DNA of 64,000 nt from Phycisphaerae bacterium (GTDB lineage: Bacteria > Chloroflexota > Anaerolineae > 4572-78 > J111), in contig JANQQF010000155.1 of assembly GCA_028285035.1 (NCBI GenBank), positions 124,001 to 188,000 of the forward strand, given 5' to 3'. Numbering within the stretch: the first letter of the stretch is position 1; every line of letters starts with the position of its first letter. Shown here piece by piece: positions 47,682 through 55,018 of the stretch. The notes beneath the pieces were generated by a model. The model saw only the letters and a program-made list of their open reading frames with translations, searched no databases and had not been told where the DNA came from. Made by a program: the position numbers and the translations under genes.

Positions 47682-48767
47682 TTATTCTTCTATGACACAA
47701 GGTCGAGGTAGCCCAATAATGTATGTTTCCGTGTTCTCACTCACAGGATTATCACAGGTACCTCGTCCAATATAGGCTGACCAAGAGACACACTGAATAT
47801 CCTGTGATCGAGCGACCCTAAAAACATTAGCCTCTACAGGTATACTTGGAGCCTTTCTTCCATCAACAAGATGGCTCCAATTTTCGGTCAGGGATTCATC
47901 GTACCCTCTCAGGGTATTGAGGCAATATAATTCATCGTCACGCAAATTCAACTTCTCAAACTCAAAGACAATAGCACCATCCCCCCAAACTAAGCCATTT
48001 TTTGGCCCAACGATAGACGGGGCAGCTCGCAAAGTTGGGCTAGGATTGGAGGTGGGTATCTCAGTTGGTGCTTCAGTTGGAGTAGCCGTAACAAGCACAG
48101 GCTCCGGCTCTGAAGCCTCAGGTGTAAAAGTAATCGTTGGTTCAACAATTTGTGTTGTAGGAAGGGGGGTCAAGGTTGCAGTTGCTGGAATAAGAACTGT
48201 CGGGGGGATCGGGGTTGCTGTCGGGCTATTTGTTGAGGTTACTTCGATTGCGACAGCCGGGGAAACATTCTGCTGGGCTAGATAATAACTCAAGGCCAAG
48301 GCCAAAATTATACTAAAAGCCAACAACGTTACAATCACAGCAAAGGGAAATTGGGTTCGGGGCTTCGCCGCTGTAATGGCTCCCCAAGCCGGTCCCATCT
48401 TCTTATATTTCCCGCGATACCGTAACCCCCGAATCGCTGCATTCGCATCAACATGTCCACGGGCACTTTTATATAGACGGATAGCTTGTTCATCATCACC
48501 AGCTGCTTCTGCGGCAAATGCCTGCCAATAGGCTTGATGCGATGCGGTAGCGACCGACTCATCCGCTAAATCACTTAATTCATTTTCAACCGCTTCTATT
48601 TCTATTCGTACTTTGTCAATTTGCTCTGTGAGACGAGTGGGAATAGCAGCCTGGGTTGTAATGTAACTATTCTCTTGTTCACGTAAATTGGCCAAATTGC
48701 TATAAAGCGATTGTAATTCGGCCTGCTTGCGTAAGCGCTGTTCGCGGGTATTTAGCCCAGCAGCCAT
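47682..48767 (-). CDS. Membrane protein with N-terminal coiled coil and extracytoplasmic Thr/Pro-rich domain
   Basis: About 361 aa from ATG 48767. Residues 5-75 are a coiled coil (REQRLRKQAELQSLYSNLAN), followed by a helical TPR-like piece (AEAAGDDEQAIRLYKSARGH), one membrane helix near 140-165 (FAVIVTLLAFSIILALALSY), a Thr/Pro-rich spacer of about 80 residues, and a C-terminal domain of about 100 residues with several Cys (ELYCLNTL, DIQCVSW, GTCDNP, RPC). No family is recognised; the C-terminal domain recalls putative surface or carbohydrate-related modules of this phylum. The gene is divergent from the pentapeptide gene. Confidence 0.75.
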   Translation of the reverse strand: MAAGLNTREQRLRKQAELQSLYSNLANLREQENSYITTQAAIPTRLTEQIDKVRIEIEAVENELSDLADESVATASHQAYWQAFAAEAAGDDEQAIRLYKSARGHVDANAAIRGLRYRGKYKKMGPAWGAITAAKPRTQFPFAVIVTLLAFSIILALALSYYLAQQNVSPAVAIEVTSTNSPTATPIPPTVLIPATATLTPLPTTQIVEPTITFTPEASEPEPVLVTATPTEAPTEIPTSNPSPTLRAAPSIVGPKNGLVWGDGAIVFEFEKLNLRDDELYCLNTLRGYDESLTENWSHLVDGRKAPSIPVEANVFRVARSQDIQCVSWSAYIGRGTCDNPVSENTETYIIGLPRPCVIEE

Positions 48768-48888
48768 AAAAATCACCAAATCTAAAATTTAGACTTTTCT
48801 AATCTGACGCTGTATTATGAGTAAATTGAATAGCTAGGCAAATTGATAGGGCGGACACAGTAAACAGTGGGTGTCTGGCTAAAAATTT

Positions 48889-49686
48889 ATGAGAAACTAT
48901 ACGATAAAGAGGTATTTTTTGAGCAACCTAAAATATTTTTTGGTCTGGGCTATTATTATCCTTTCTAGTTGTAATTCAGTTAGCTGCCTGCCGAATTGTC
49001 AAGGTCAGAACTTATCAGGGCTTGATTTAAGATACGTTCAACTCAGCCAAACAACCTTGACGGGGGCTAATTTAAGTCAGGCCGATTTAGAAGGTCTTTT
49101 TCAACAGGGGGTCAATTTATCTGGAACTGATTTACGTAATGCAAATTTACAAGGGGCAAATTTACAAGGGGCAAATTTACAAGGGGCCGACTTGCGGGGA
49201 GCTAATCTTGATCAAGCTGATCTTCGTTGGGTTAATTTTACGAACACGATATTAGATGACACAACGAATATGGATGAAAAATGGAAATTAGTTTGGAAGA
49301 TTATCAATCAGGGTGGGGCAGCTCAGGATTTACAGGGCGTTGATTTAACCAATGTAAATCTTCAAGGTGCTGATTTACGACAAGCCAATCTTATACAGGC
49401 GGATTTAAGCGGGGCTAATTTAAGTCAAGCCAATTTAAGTCAAGCCAATTTACAAAGCACCCTACTCACTGGCGCACAATTAACCGGAGCAAATCTGTCA
49501 AATGCAAACTTGGATTTCACCCAGCTAAGTTGGGCCAACCTACAAAAATCAAACTTGACCAATGCCTCACTTAATCATGCCAATGCAACAGGCGCTTGGT
49601 TTAATGGAGCGATCATTAAAGGGGCAGTCCTAGAAAATATCACACTAACCGGCGCAATTATGCCGGATAACACACGCCATCCTTAA
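48889..49686 (+). CDS. Pentapeptide-repeat lipoprotein
   Basis: 265 aa. Signal peptide and lipobox: LVWAIIILSSC near residues 18-28. From about residue 40 to the end are A(D/N)LxX repeats (NLQGANLQGANLQGADLRG and similar), which form a right-handed quadrilateral beta helix; an insertion near 118-142 (DTTNMDEKWKLVWKIINQGG) interrupts them. The function of such exported repeats is usually structural or binding. The DNA contains a 15-base unit repeated three times around 49141-49185. The gene stands alone. Confidence 0.9.
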   Translation: MRNYTIKRYFLSNLKYFLVWAIIILSSCNSVSCLPNCQGQNLSGLDLRYVQLSQTTLTGANLSQADLEGLFQQGVNLSGTDLRNANLQGANLQGANLQGADLRGANLDQADLRWVNFTNTILDDTTNMDEKWKLVWKIINQGGAAQDLQGVDLTNVNLQGADLRQANLIQADLSGANLSQANLSQANLQSTLLTGAQLTGANLSNANLDFTQLSWANLQKSNLTNASLNHANATGAWFNGAIIKGAVLENITLTGAIMPDNTRHP

Positions 49687-49710
49687 ATCTCAAAGCTTAC
49701 TTACAAGATT

Positions 49711-50064
49711 TTACGCAGCACGAGTCAAATCTGTATCAGAGATTTGATCCATAATCTTTTGCTGAGCCTGCTCAAATCGCTGCAAAAGCTGTTTATCACT
49801 GCCCTTAAATCCAATAATGGTTTGGCGAGCACAAACTAAACAACCACGCTGGGCACGATAGCTATCCATATCGCAGCTCAAACAACCGCCTAAATCTATC
49901 ATCATAAGTGAAAAAGCTAACGCATCTGGATGTGTCTCCGGCAAACCAGACAATGTGTCAACTAAATTGGCCCACTCCGCACCACGTAGATCACGTAATT
50001 TTGGGATTAATTGAGGGGTAAATAAGAGATTATAGTTTTGATAAACTTGGGGAAGATTACTCAT
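49711..50064 (-). CDS. Small cysteine-motif protein of unknown function
   Basis: 117 aa. Two CxxC pairs, GGCLSCDMDSYRAQRGCLVC near residues 59-78, look like a zinc or Fe-S knuckle; the rest is helical (RFEQAQQKIMDQISD). No signal peptide. It converges on the pentapeptide gene and diverges from the TetR gene. I do not recognise a family. Confidence 0.65.
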   Translation of the reverse strand: MSNLPQVYQNYNLLFTPQLIPKLRDLRGAEWANLVDTLSGLPETHPDALAFSLMMIDLGGCLSCDMDSYRAQRGCLVCARQTIIGFKGSDKQLLQRFEQAQQKIMDQISDTDLTRAA

Positions 50065-50280
50065 AATATACGCTTAACCTCGGCCGGGGATTAATTTGTA
50101 ACGAACAAGTACATAACATAATTATAACGAGCAGAAACGGGCCTGTCAATAGTATTTTAATCGGCCTGATTTTTATTTTCTTTAACCAAATCCTCCCGAG
50201 TCAACAGTTACCTACCCGCTCAAAAAACTCCTTATTATAACAGAATTGACATCAAGCTACATACCAAATGAAAGGGTGTC

Positions 50281-50312
50281 AGGAGTTTTTGACATATCGT
50301 TCCAAAACTCCT
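50281..50312. promoter_or_regulatory. 32-bp operator-like inverted repeat over the tetR promoter
   Basis: AGGAGTTTT at 50281-50289, a 14-base spacer, then AAAACTCCT at 50304-50312, the exact reverse complement. It covers the -35 and reaches the -10 of the promoter. A third copy of AAAACTCCT lies at 50224-50232. The arrangement fits autorepression by the TetR protein encoded next. Confidence 0.65.
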
Positions 50313-50317
50313 ATTAT
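50289..50317 (+). promoter_or_regulatory. Strong sigma70-type promoter for tetR and the selenoprotein gene
   Basis: TTGACA at 50289-50294, a 17-base spacer, TATTAT at 50312-50317. The start of transcription would be near 50324, about 17 bases before ATG 50341, leaving a very short leader. Confidence 0.75.
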
Positions 50318-50340
50318 ACAATCAAGCGGGAATACTAATT

Positions 50341-50934
50341 ATGGCACGACCAAGAGAATTTCAAGAAGAAGAGGTCCTCGAAAAAGCACTCGACTTATTT
50401 TGGCACAAAGGCTACGAGGCCACCTCTGTGCAAGATTTAGTTAATCATATGGGGATCAGTCGAGGCAGTCTCTACGATACCTTTGGGGATAAGCATTCCC
50501 TGTTTCTACGTGTACTGGATCGTTACAAACAAAATTCACATCAACGTTTTAGAGCAATATTTGATCAAGCCATTTATAATCAGAATGTTACAGTCAAAGC
50601 AGCAATTCGTCGCTTTTTAATGAACATCGTTGATGAGGCAATGCTGTCATCACAAAATCGGGGATGTCTCATGACAAATTCAACGGTCGAACTCGCCCCA
50701 CACGATCCAGACACAGCCGACCGGACAAAACTTCATCGCGAAACAATTGAGGAAATTTTTTATGAGGCGCTGGTGCATGGGCAAAAAACAGGTGAGATTT
50801 CTACTGAAACTGAGGCGCGAGCAATAGCCCAATTTCTATTTATGACAATCCAAGGATTACGAGTGGTGACCAAGACCACCTCAGATCGAAAAGCCTTGGA
50901 AAATATGGTAACGACAGCTTTGTCTGTCATCTAA
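50341..50934 (+). CDS. TetR-family transcriptional regulator
   Basis: 197 aa. N-terminal TetR HTH: MARPREFQEEEVLEKALDLF, then YEATSVQDLVNHMGISRGSL and YDTFGDKHSLF. The C-terminal ligand domain contains a TetR_C-like region with NRGCLMTNSTVELAPHDP, which is common in the YxaF/AcrR-like subgroup. It probably binds the palindrome at 50281-50312 and controls itself and the selenoprotein-like gene that starts about 30 bases after its stop. The inducer is unknown. Confidence 0.92.
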   Translation: MARPREFQEEEVLEKALDLFWHKGYEATSVQDLVNHMGISRGSLYDTFGDKHSLFLRVLDRYKQNSHQRFRAIFDQAIYNQNVTVKAAIRRFLMNIVDEAMLSSQNRGCLMTNSTVELAPHDPDTADRTKLHRETIEEIFYEALVHGQKTGEISTETEARAIAQFLFMTIQGLRVVTKTTSDRKALENMVTTALSVI

Positions 50935-50962
50935 GAAAATTTAACTATCTAGTACAGGAGCA

Positions 50963-51757
50963 ATGTTTGTGAAAATTCTGGAAGATGTACAAGCTTGGAA
51001 AAGCGAATATGAGCAGGGTTGGTTAAAGCATTATCAAGAGACAGGTGAGATGGATTGGAAAAATCTCTACAATCGTCCCAAAAATGCATCAGCCCCCTCT
51101 GGTTCAGGGATTGATCTTAGCAAGAGTCGCTTGATGTTAGTTTCATCAGCGGGAAGCTATCTGAAGGATAGTCAGGAACCATTTAGCATTGATCGATCTA
51201 AACTGGGAGATTACTCAATTCGAACCTATTCATCATCAACCCCGTTTGATGCGCTTGAATACTCTCACCAAGCTTATGATCAAACGGCTGTGCGTGAGGA
51301 TGCCCAGGTTTTGCTTCCGCTTCGTCACCTGGAAGCAATGGTTGAAGAGGGTATTATTGGGGAGTTAGCCCCATCTGTGGTCAGCTTTAACGGCTGGTTG
51401 CCTGATGTCACTCGCACCATTGATGAATTGATTCCTCGTATTGTTGAGGCCGCCAAAGAAGAAAAAGTTGATGGTGCCCTACTGGTGCCTGCCTGACCAA
51501 TTTGTGCCCAGTCCGTGGGACTGGCTGCGCGTGCTTTAGAAATCGAAGGTATTGCTTCGACATTGACCACCTGGAACGCTGGTGTGACTCGTCTAACGGC
51601 GCCCCCTCGAGGAACGTTCACAAAATTGGCTCGGGGCGCAACTGTGGGAAAGGCAGGGGATACTGCCCAACAACGACGGGTGTTAGACGCAACGTTGGCA
51701 TTGTTGACCCAAGATGCCCCCGTCGATATGCTTCGATTAGATGAAAGTGCTGAATAA
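50963..51757 (+). CDS. Probable selenoprotein (glycine/sarcosine/betaine/proline reductase B-like), UGA read as selenocysteine
   Basis: The frame opens at ATG 50963 (GTG 50969 has better spacing from AGGAG). It runs 177 codons to TGA at 51494-51496, then continues in the same frame for 86 sense codons to TAA 51755-51757, giving about 264 aa. The junction reads LLVPA-U-PICAQSVGLAARALEI; U-x-x-C followed by (H/A)Q(S/T)VGL is the redox motif of PrdB/GrdB-like selenoproteins. The upstream half fits the family (SRLMLVSSAGSYLKDSQEPF, ELAPSVVSFNGWLPD) and the downstream half too (RGTFTKLARGATVGKAGDTA). A hairpin at 51508-51524 fits a bacterial SECIS. The promoter, ribosome site and terminator are intact. 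The alternative is a nonsense-mutated pseudogene. It is probably a cytoplasmic thiol/selenol oxidoreductase. Confidence 0.85.
51494..51524 (+). promoter_or_regulatory. In-frame UGA plus bacterial SECIS-like hairpin
   Basis: TGA at 51494-51496 is followed, 11 bases later, by CCAGTCC (51508-51514), loop GTG (51515-51517) and GGACTGG (51518-51524), a perfect 7-bp stem. The apical loop begins 18 bases after the UGA and starts with G, within the rules described for bacterial SECIS elements recognised by SelB. Confidence 0.75.
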
Positions 51758-51773
51758 GCGGCAATCCCAAATT

Positions 51774-51795
51774 AAATAACCTTTTGGTTATTTTT
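51774..51795 (+). terminator. Intrinsic terminator after the selenoprotein gene
   Basis: AAATAACC (51774-51781), loop TTTT, GGTTATTT (51786-51793), then more T. It ends the tetR-selenoprotein unit before the Fe-S carrier gene. Confidence 0.75.
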
Positions 51796-51905
51796 GTAAG
51801 ATGAAAAATTGACAAAGTCGGGTGGGATTAGTAGAATAAATCTTATAATTCGAGAAATTCTTCCCAAATTTAAATTCTCTTTACACCTTAGGAGGTTTTT
51901 ACAAA

Positions 51906-52262
51906 ATGATCAACTTAACTCCAGTTGCAGCTGATAAATTGCAAACCATTATGAGTGAAAAAGGTATTGGTACCCACGCTTTACGTGTCTTCGTTTCAGG
52001 TGGTGGTTGCTCAGGCTTATCTTACGGGATGACCTTTGCTGAAGGTGCTGATATCGGCGATCAAACATTTGAAGTTAATGGGATGCAAATCGTCGTTGAT
52101 CCTGGCAGCATCATGTACCTTGATGGTGCTGAAATCGATTATATCGATAGCCTGATGGGTGGGGGCTTCCGCATCGAAAACCCAAATGCAGTCCAGAGCT
52201 GTGCTTGTGGTAGCTCTTTCCAAACTTCAGCGGGCGAGCAGGGTACACCCTGTAGCCACTAA
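51906..52262 (+). CDS. A-type iron-sulfur carrier (IscA/ErpA/HesB family)
   Basis: 118 aa; strong TAGGAGG before ATG 51906. The three conserved cysteines are present: Cys35 in GGGCSGLSYGM and Cys99/Cys101 in SCACGSSF. A fourth Cys116 lies in the tail. The family binds and delivers Fe-S clusters to target proteins. It has its own terminator downstream and is not in the suf cluster at 59581-64000, with which it presumably cooperates. Confidence 0.95.
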   Translation: MINLTPVAADKLQTIMSEKGIGTHALRVFVSGGGCSGLSYGMTFAEGADIGDQTFEVNGMQIVVDPGSIMYLDGAEIDYIDSLMGGGFRIENPNAVQSCACGSSFQTSAGEQGTPCSH

Positions 52263-52278
52263 ATTTTACGATTGATCC

Positions 52279-52330
52279 TAGCTCCCGCACAAAATACTTT
52301 CTAAAGTGTTTAGCGGGAGCTATTTATTTG
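52279..52330 (+). terminator. Intrinsic terminator after the Fe-S carrier gene
   Basis: TAGCTCCCGC (52279-52288) pairs with GCGGGAGCTA (52313-52322), 10 bp with a 24-base loop, followed by TTTATTTG. The loop contains a smaller ACTTT/AAAGT pairing. Confidence 0.85.
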
Positions 52331-52550
52331 CCCAAAACTCGCCAGTGGCTTAGGACTTAAGGCTTAAAAATCAGTTAACCCTTAAGTGTTTCAGAAAGTT
52401 CTGAACACTGCTAAATTTTGCAATATTTTGATAAGTGGCTAAACTTCGGGCATAAAATTTTCAACGCTTACACAATATTAAACCTTTGAGGTGCATACAA
52501 AAATCTTTTGGTAAAAATATCTCAAAGGGATATTTGTCGGGGATATTTCG

Positions 52551-53951
52551 ATGTTAAAATTTTGGTCCAAACCGCACGAGAAAGAAAAAATAGTTTGGTT
52601 AGATTTAGGGGATTTAGGGGATCTGGTTAATCCGGATGGTCCGCATGAGCAGTGGCAGGATCACGGCTTGGGACTACTCCGTACGATTTTGCATCAGAAT
52701 GGAATTATGACGGATGTCCTCTCTACCCGAGCGATGACCTCCTGGAAACAGCTTCGAAAAAACCTCGATGGATATGAGATGATGATTATGAACGTACGAA
52801 GCTACACGTTTCCAATTGCCTATAAAGCAGCCCAAATTTTCAAGGATGTTAACCCAAACGGGATTATCCTCACTGGGGGGATGCACGCGACAGTGTCCCT
52901 AGATGAGATGTTGGAAGTGCCTGAGTTTGATCGTATTTGTCAGGGGCCAGGTGAAAATGTAATCGTCGATTTGGTCAAAGACCCAACGGCCTTTGATCGA
53001 GTTATCGTTGGGGTGGGGGCGAAATCGATGGCGGAATGGCCGATGATTGATCGCACCCTATGGCCTGAGCCAGCCAGCCGTCGTCTTCGCAAAAATTTCA
53101 ACTGGCCAATGGAGCCAGAATGTGGCTGGGGACCTCCTCCCGTAGCAACCATTATCACTAGCCGGGTCTGTCCGTGGCAGTGTGTTTTTTGTAACGAAAA
53201 TTCGTACATCCCTAATATGGGTCGCCGTCCCGTCGATATGGTGATTGATGAACTGAATCAGCTCGACGATATGCATGGTGTCGGCTCCGTTGTTATTCAC
53301 GACTCAATGTTCTTCCAAAATCCAAGTTGGCTCAAAGAATGGATTGAAAAGTACCCTCGCCGAGCTAACAAGGTTTGGCCGTATTGGGCTGCAGGTCGTT
53401 CGGACACCATTCGTCAATGGCCTGATCTTTTTGAGGCCCTGGTCAAAGAAACAAATTGGCGAACAATTTCCATCGGTTTTGAGTCAGGAAGTGAGCGCAT
53501 TCTACGTTTGCTCAACAAAGAGTGTACCGAAGAGGACAACTACTTCGCTATTGATCTACTTAATCGGATTACCGATGATTTGGTGGCTGAAGGCAAAGAG
53601 CCAGCCAAATTCTGGGCGAACATCATGCTTGGTATTCCAGGTGAAACCCAGGAAGATGCATTCAAGACAATGCGAATGCTAAAATCAATGCGTTGGGTCT
53701 TCCCTTCCATTTCATACTATGCACCTTATCCAGGGTCAGCCCTTGGTCATCAGTTAATTGCTGAAGGAAAAAGTATGATGACCAAAGAGAACTATCACCG
53801 TTATCCTGATGACGAAAAAGTGAAGGGGATTGATTACAAATTCTACCGTGAATTATTGGCCGGTAAATTTGATCAACAAATCAATCAGGGATTGGATCCG
53901 ATTTCACAACAAAAACCAGGCATCTACTCCGATGCCTTGATTAAGGCCTAG
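52551..53951 (+). CDS. Radical SAM protein with B12-binding-like N-terminal domain (fifth in window)
   Basis: 466 aa. The N-terminal 150 residues form a B12-binding-like fold (LGLLRTILHQNGIMTDVLST, GIILTGGMHATVSLDEMLEV) without a DxHxxG ligand. The radical SAM core has Cys207, Cys211, Cys214 in SRVCPWQCVFCNEN, then HDSMFFQNPSWLKEW and GFESGSERILRLLNKECTEE. It is diverged from the 33645-42092 proteins. A small 68-aa gene starts 20 bases after its stop and is likely cotranscribed. Substrate unknown. Confidence 0.88.
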   Translation: MLKFWSKPHEKEKIVWLDLGDLGDLVNPDGPHEQWQDHGLGLLRTILHQNGIMTDVLSTRAMTSWKQLRKNLDGYEMMIMNVRSYTFPIAYKAAQIFKDVNPNGIILTGGMHATVSLDEMLEVPEFDRICQGPGENVIVDLVKDPTAFDRVIVGVGAKSMAEWPMIDRTLWPEPASRRLRKNFNWPMEPECGWGPPPVATIITSRVCPWQCVFCNENSYIPNMGRRPVDMVIDELNQLDDMHGVGSVVIHDSMFFQNPSWLKEWIEKYPRRANKVWPYWAAGRSDTIRQWPDLFEALVKETNWRTISIGFESGSERILRLLNKECTEEDNYFAIDLLNRITDDLVAEGKEPAKFWANIMLGIPGETQEDAFKTMRMLKSMRWVFPSISYYAPYPGSALGHQLIAEGKSMMTKENYHRYPDDEKVKGIDYKFYRELLAGKFDQQINQGLDPISQQKPGIYSDALIKA

Positions 53952-53971
53952 TAGGTTCGGGAAGGAATCTG

Positions 53972-54178
53972 ATGAGCAGCTTTAGCAATCCACATTATAT
54001 GTATCTCTTCGATATGAAAAACGGCAAGCAAAAACTGGCCTATGGTCAATCGCCGGAAGATGCATTGGATATTTTGAGTATCCGGTTAACTGCAGAAGAG
54101 ATGGATTTAATTATCCCTGATCAATATATCAAAATTTCCCAACGTAAGATGCAACAGTACATTCATAACCTGGGATAA
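53972..54178 (+). CDS. Small 68-aa protein paired with radical SAM gene
   Basis: 68 aa, start ATG 53972 with GGAA upstream, followed by a terminator. Sequence features: an N-terminal strand (HYMYLFDMKNGKQKLAYG) and two helices (SPEDALDILSIRLTAEEM, then YIKISQRKMQQYIHNLG). No Cys, no signal peptide, no leader/core split typical of peptide precursors. It looks like a small folded partner domain. No family is recognised. Confidence 0.7.
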   Translation: MSSFSNPHYMYLFDMKNGKQKLAYGQSPEDALDILSIRLTAEEMDLIIPDQYIKISQRKMQQYIHNLG

Positions 54179-54199
54179 TTATCCAATTTGTCACAAATC

Positions 54200-54236
54200 A
54201 AAAAGGAACTGGAGGCATAAGCTTTAGTTCCTTTTT
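54200..54236. terminator. Bidirectional terminator
   Basis: AAAAAGGAACT (54200-54210) and AGTTCCTTTTT (54226-54236) form an 11-bp stem with a 15-base loop. A and T runs on both sides serve the radical SAM/68-aa unit (plus) and the MBL gene (minus). Confidence 0.9.
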
Positions 54237-54264
54237 ATTATTTAGCATTGATTGTTCAACTACC

Positions 54265-55017
54265 CTAAATCCGACCTTCCTGCTCCAATTTCTTCAAATG
54301 TGCCTCAATTTGTAATGTAGCAATCCCAATCACCTCAGGGGCTTTATCCCCATAAATTTGGTTTGCCAAAGCACGAGCTGTTGTAAAACCTTCATTATAA
54401 AAATGCAAGACCTGCTGCTCTCGCATCAAACGATGATCGATATACTCTTGGAGCAATTCCACCGGATTTTCAATCACTGGGCCATGGCCGGGTAGGATAG
54501 CTAGCGCATTGAGCGATTTCATTGCTTCCAGGGAAGCCAAATAATCAGCCATATCACCATCAGGGGGAATGATCAAAATTGTCCCCTGCCCTGCCACCAA
54601 ATCTGCGGCAAAGAGCAATTTTTGCTCGGGTTGCCACAGACTGATGTGGCGATAGATGTGGCCTGGGGTATGTTTGACAACCAAATTCACGCCACCTGCA
54701 TCGATTTGTTCCTCAGCCTTAAGGGGATTGCCGTAATCCCACCAGGGCACGCCTAATTCTCGGGCTAGTAAGTCTGCCACGCCATCGTGATCAGGATGAT
54801 GGTGAGTTACGATAATCTGGTCAATTGGCTTGCCAATCCTCTTTGCCGCACGAACAGTAGTTTGCACATGAGATTGATCAAATGGCCCAGGATCAATTAC
54901 CGTCAACGCATCGCGTCCAACGAGATATGTATTTGTCCCTGGCCCCGTCATCACCGACGGGTTGTTTGCCACCACACGCCAGACATCAGGGTGAGTTTGG
55001 GTGAGTTCTCTATCCAC
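54265..55017 (-). CDS. MBL-fold metallo-hydrolase
   Basis: 250 aa, GTG start. The metal site is THHHPDHDG at residues 71-79, with HTPGHIYRH and LPGHGP as further ligands; this is the glyoxalase II/LACTB2-like branch. It has a C-terminal winged-helix-like tail (ALANQIYGDKAPEVIGIATLQIEAHLKKLE), as in LACTB2/RNase-like hydrolases. Substrate is unknown: thioester or nucleic acid are both possible. The start lies one base after the flavoprotein's stop, so the two are cotranscribed. Confidence 0.88.
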   Translation of the reverse strand: MDRELTQTHPDVWRVVANNPSVMTGPGTNTYLVGRDALTVIDPGPFDQSHVQTTVRAAKRIGKPIDQIIVTHHHPDHDGVADLLARELGVPWWDYGNPLKAEEQIDAGGVNLVVKHTPGHIYRHISLWQPEQKLLFAADLVAGQGTILIIPPDGDMADYLASLEAMKSLNALAILPGHGPVIENPVELLQEYIDHRLMREQQVLHFYNEGFTTARALANQIYGDKAPEVIGIATLQIEAHLKKLEQEGRI

Positions 55018-55018
55018 A

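Noticed and set aside
51500..51757. Separate small gene starting downstream of the TGA at 51494
   Set aside because: Same frame as the upstream gene, no ribosome site of its own, and the sequence is the family's C-terminal half, so readthrough explains it better.
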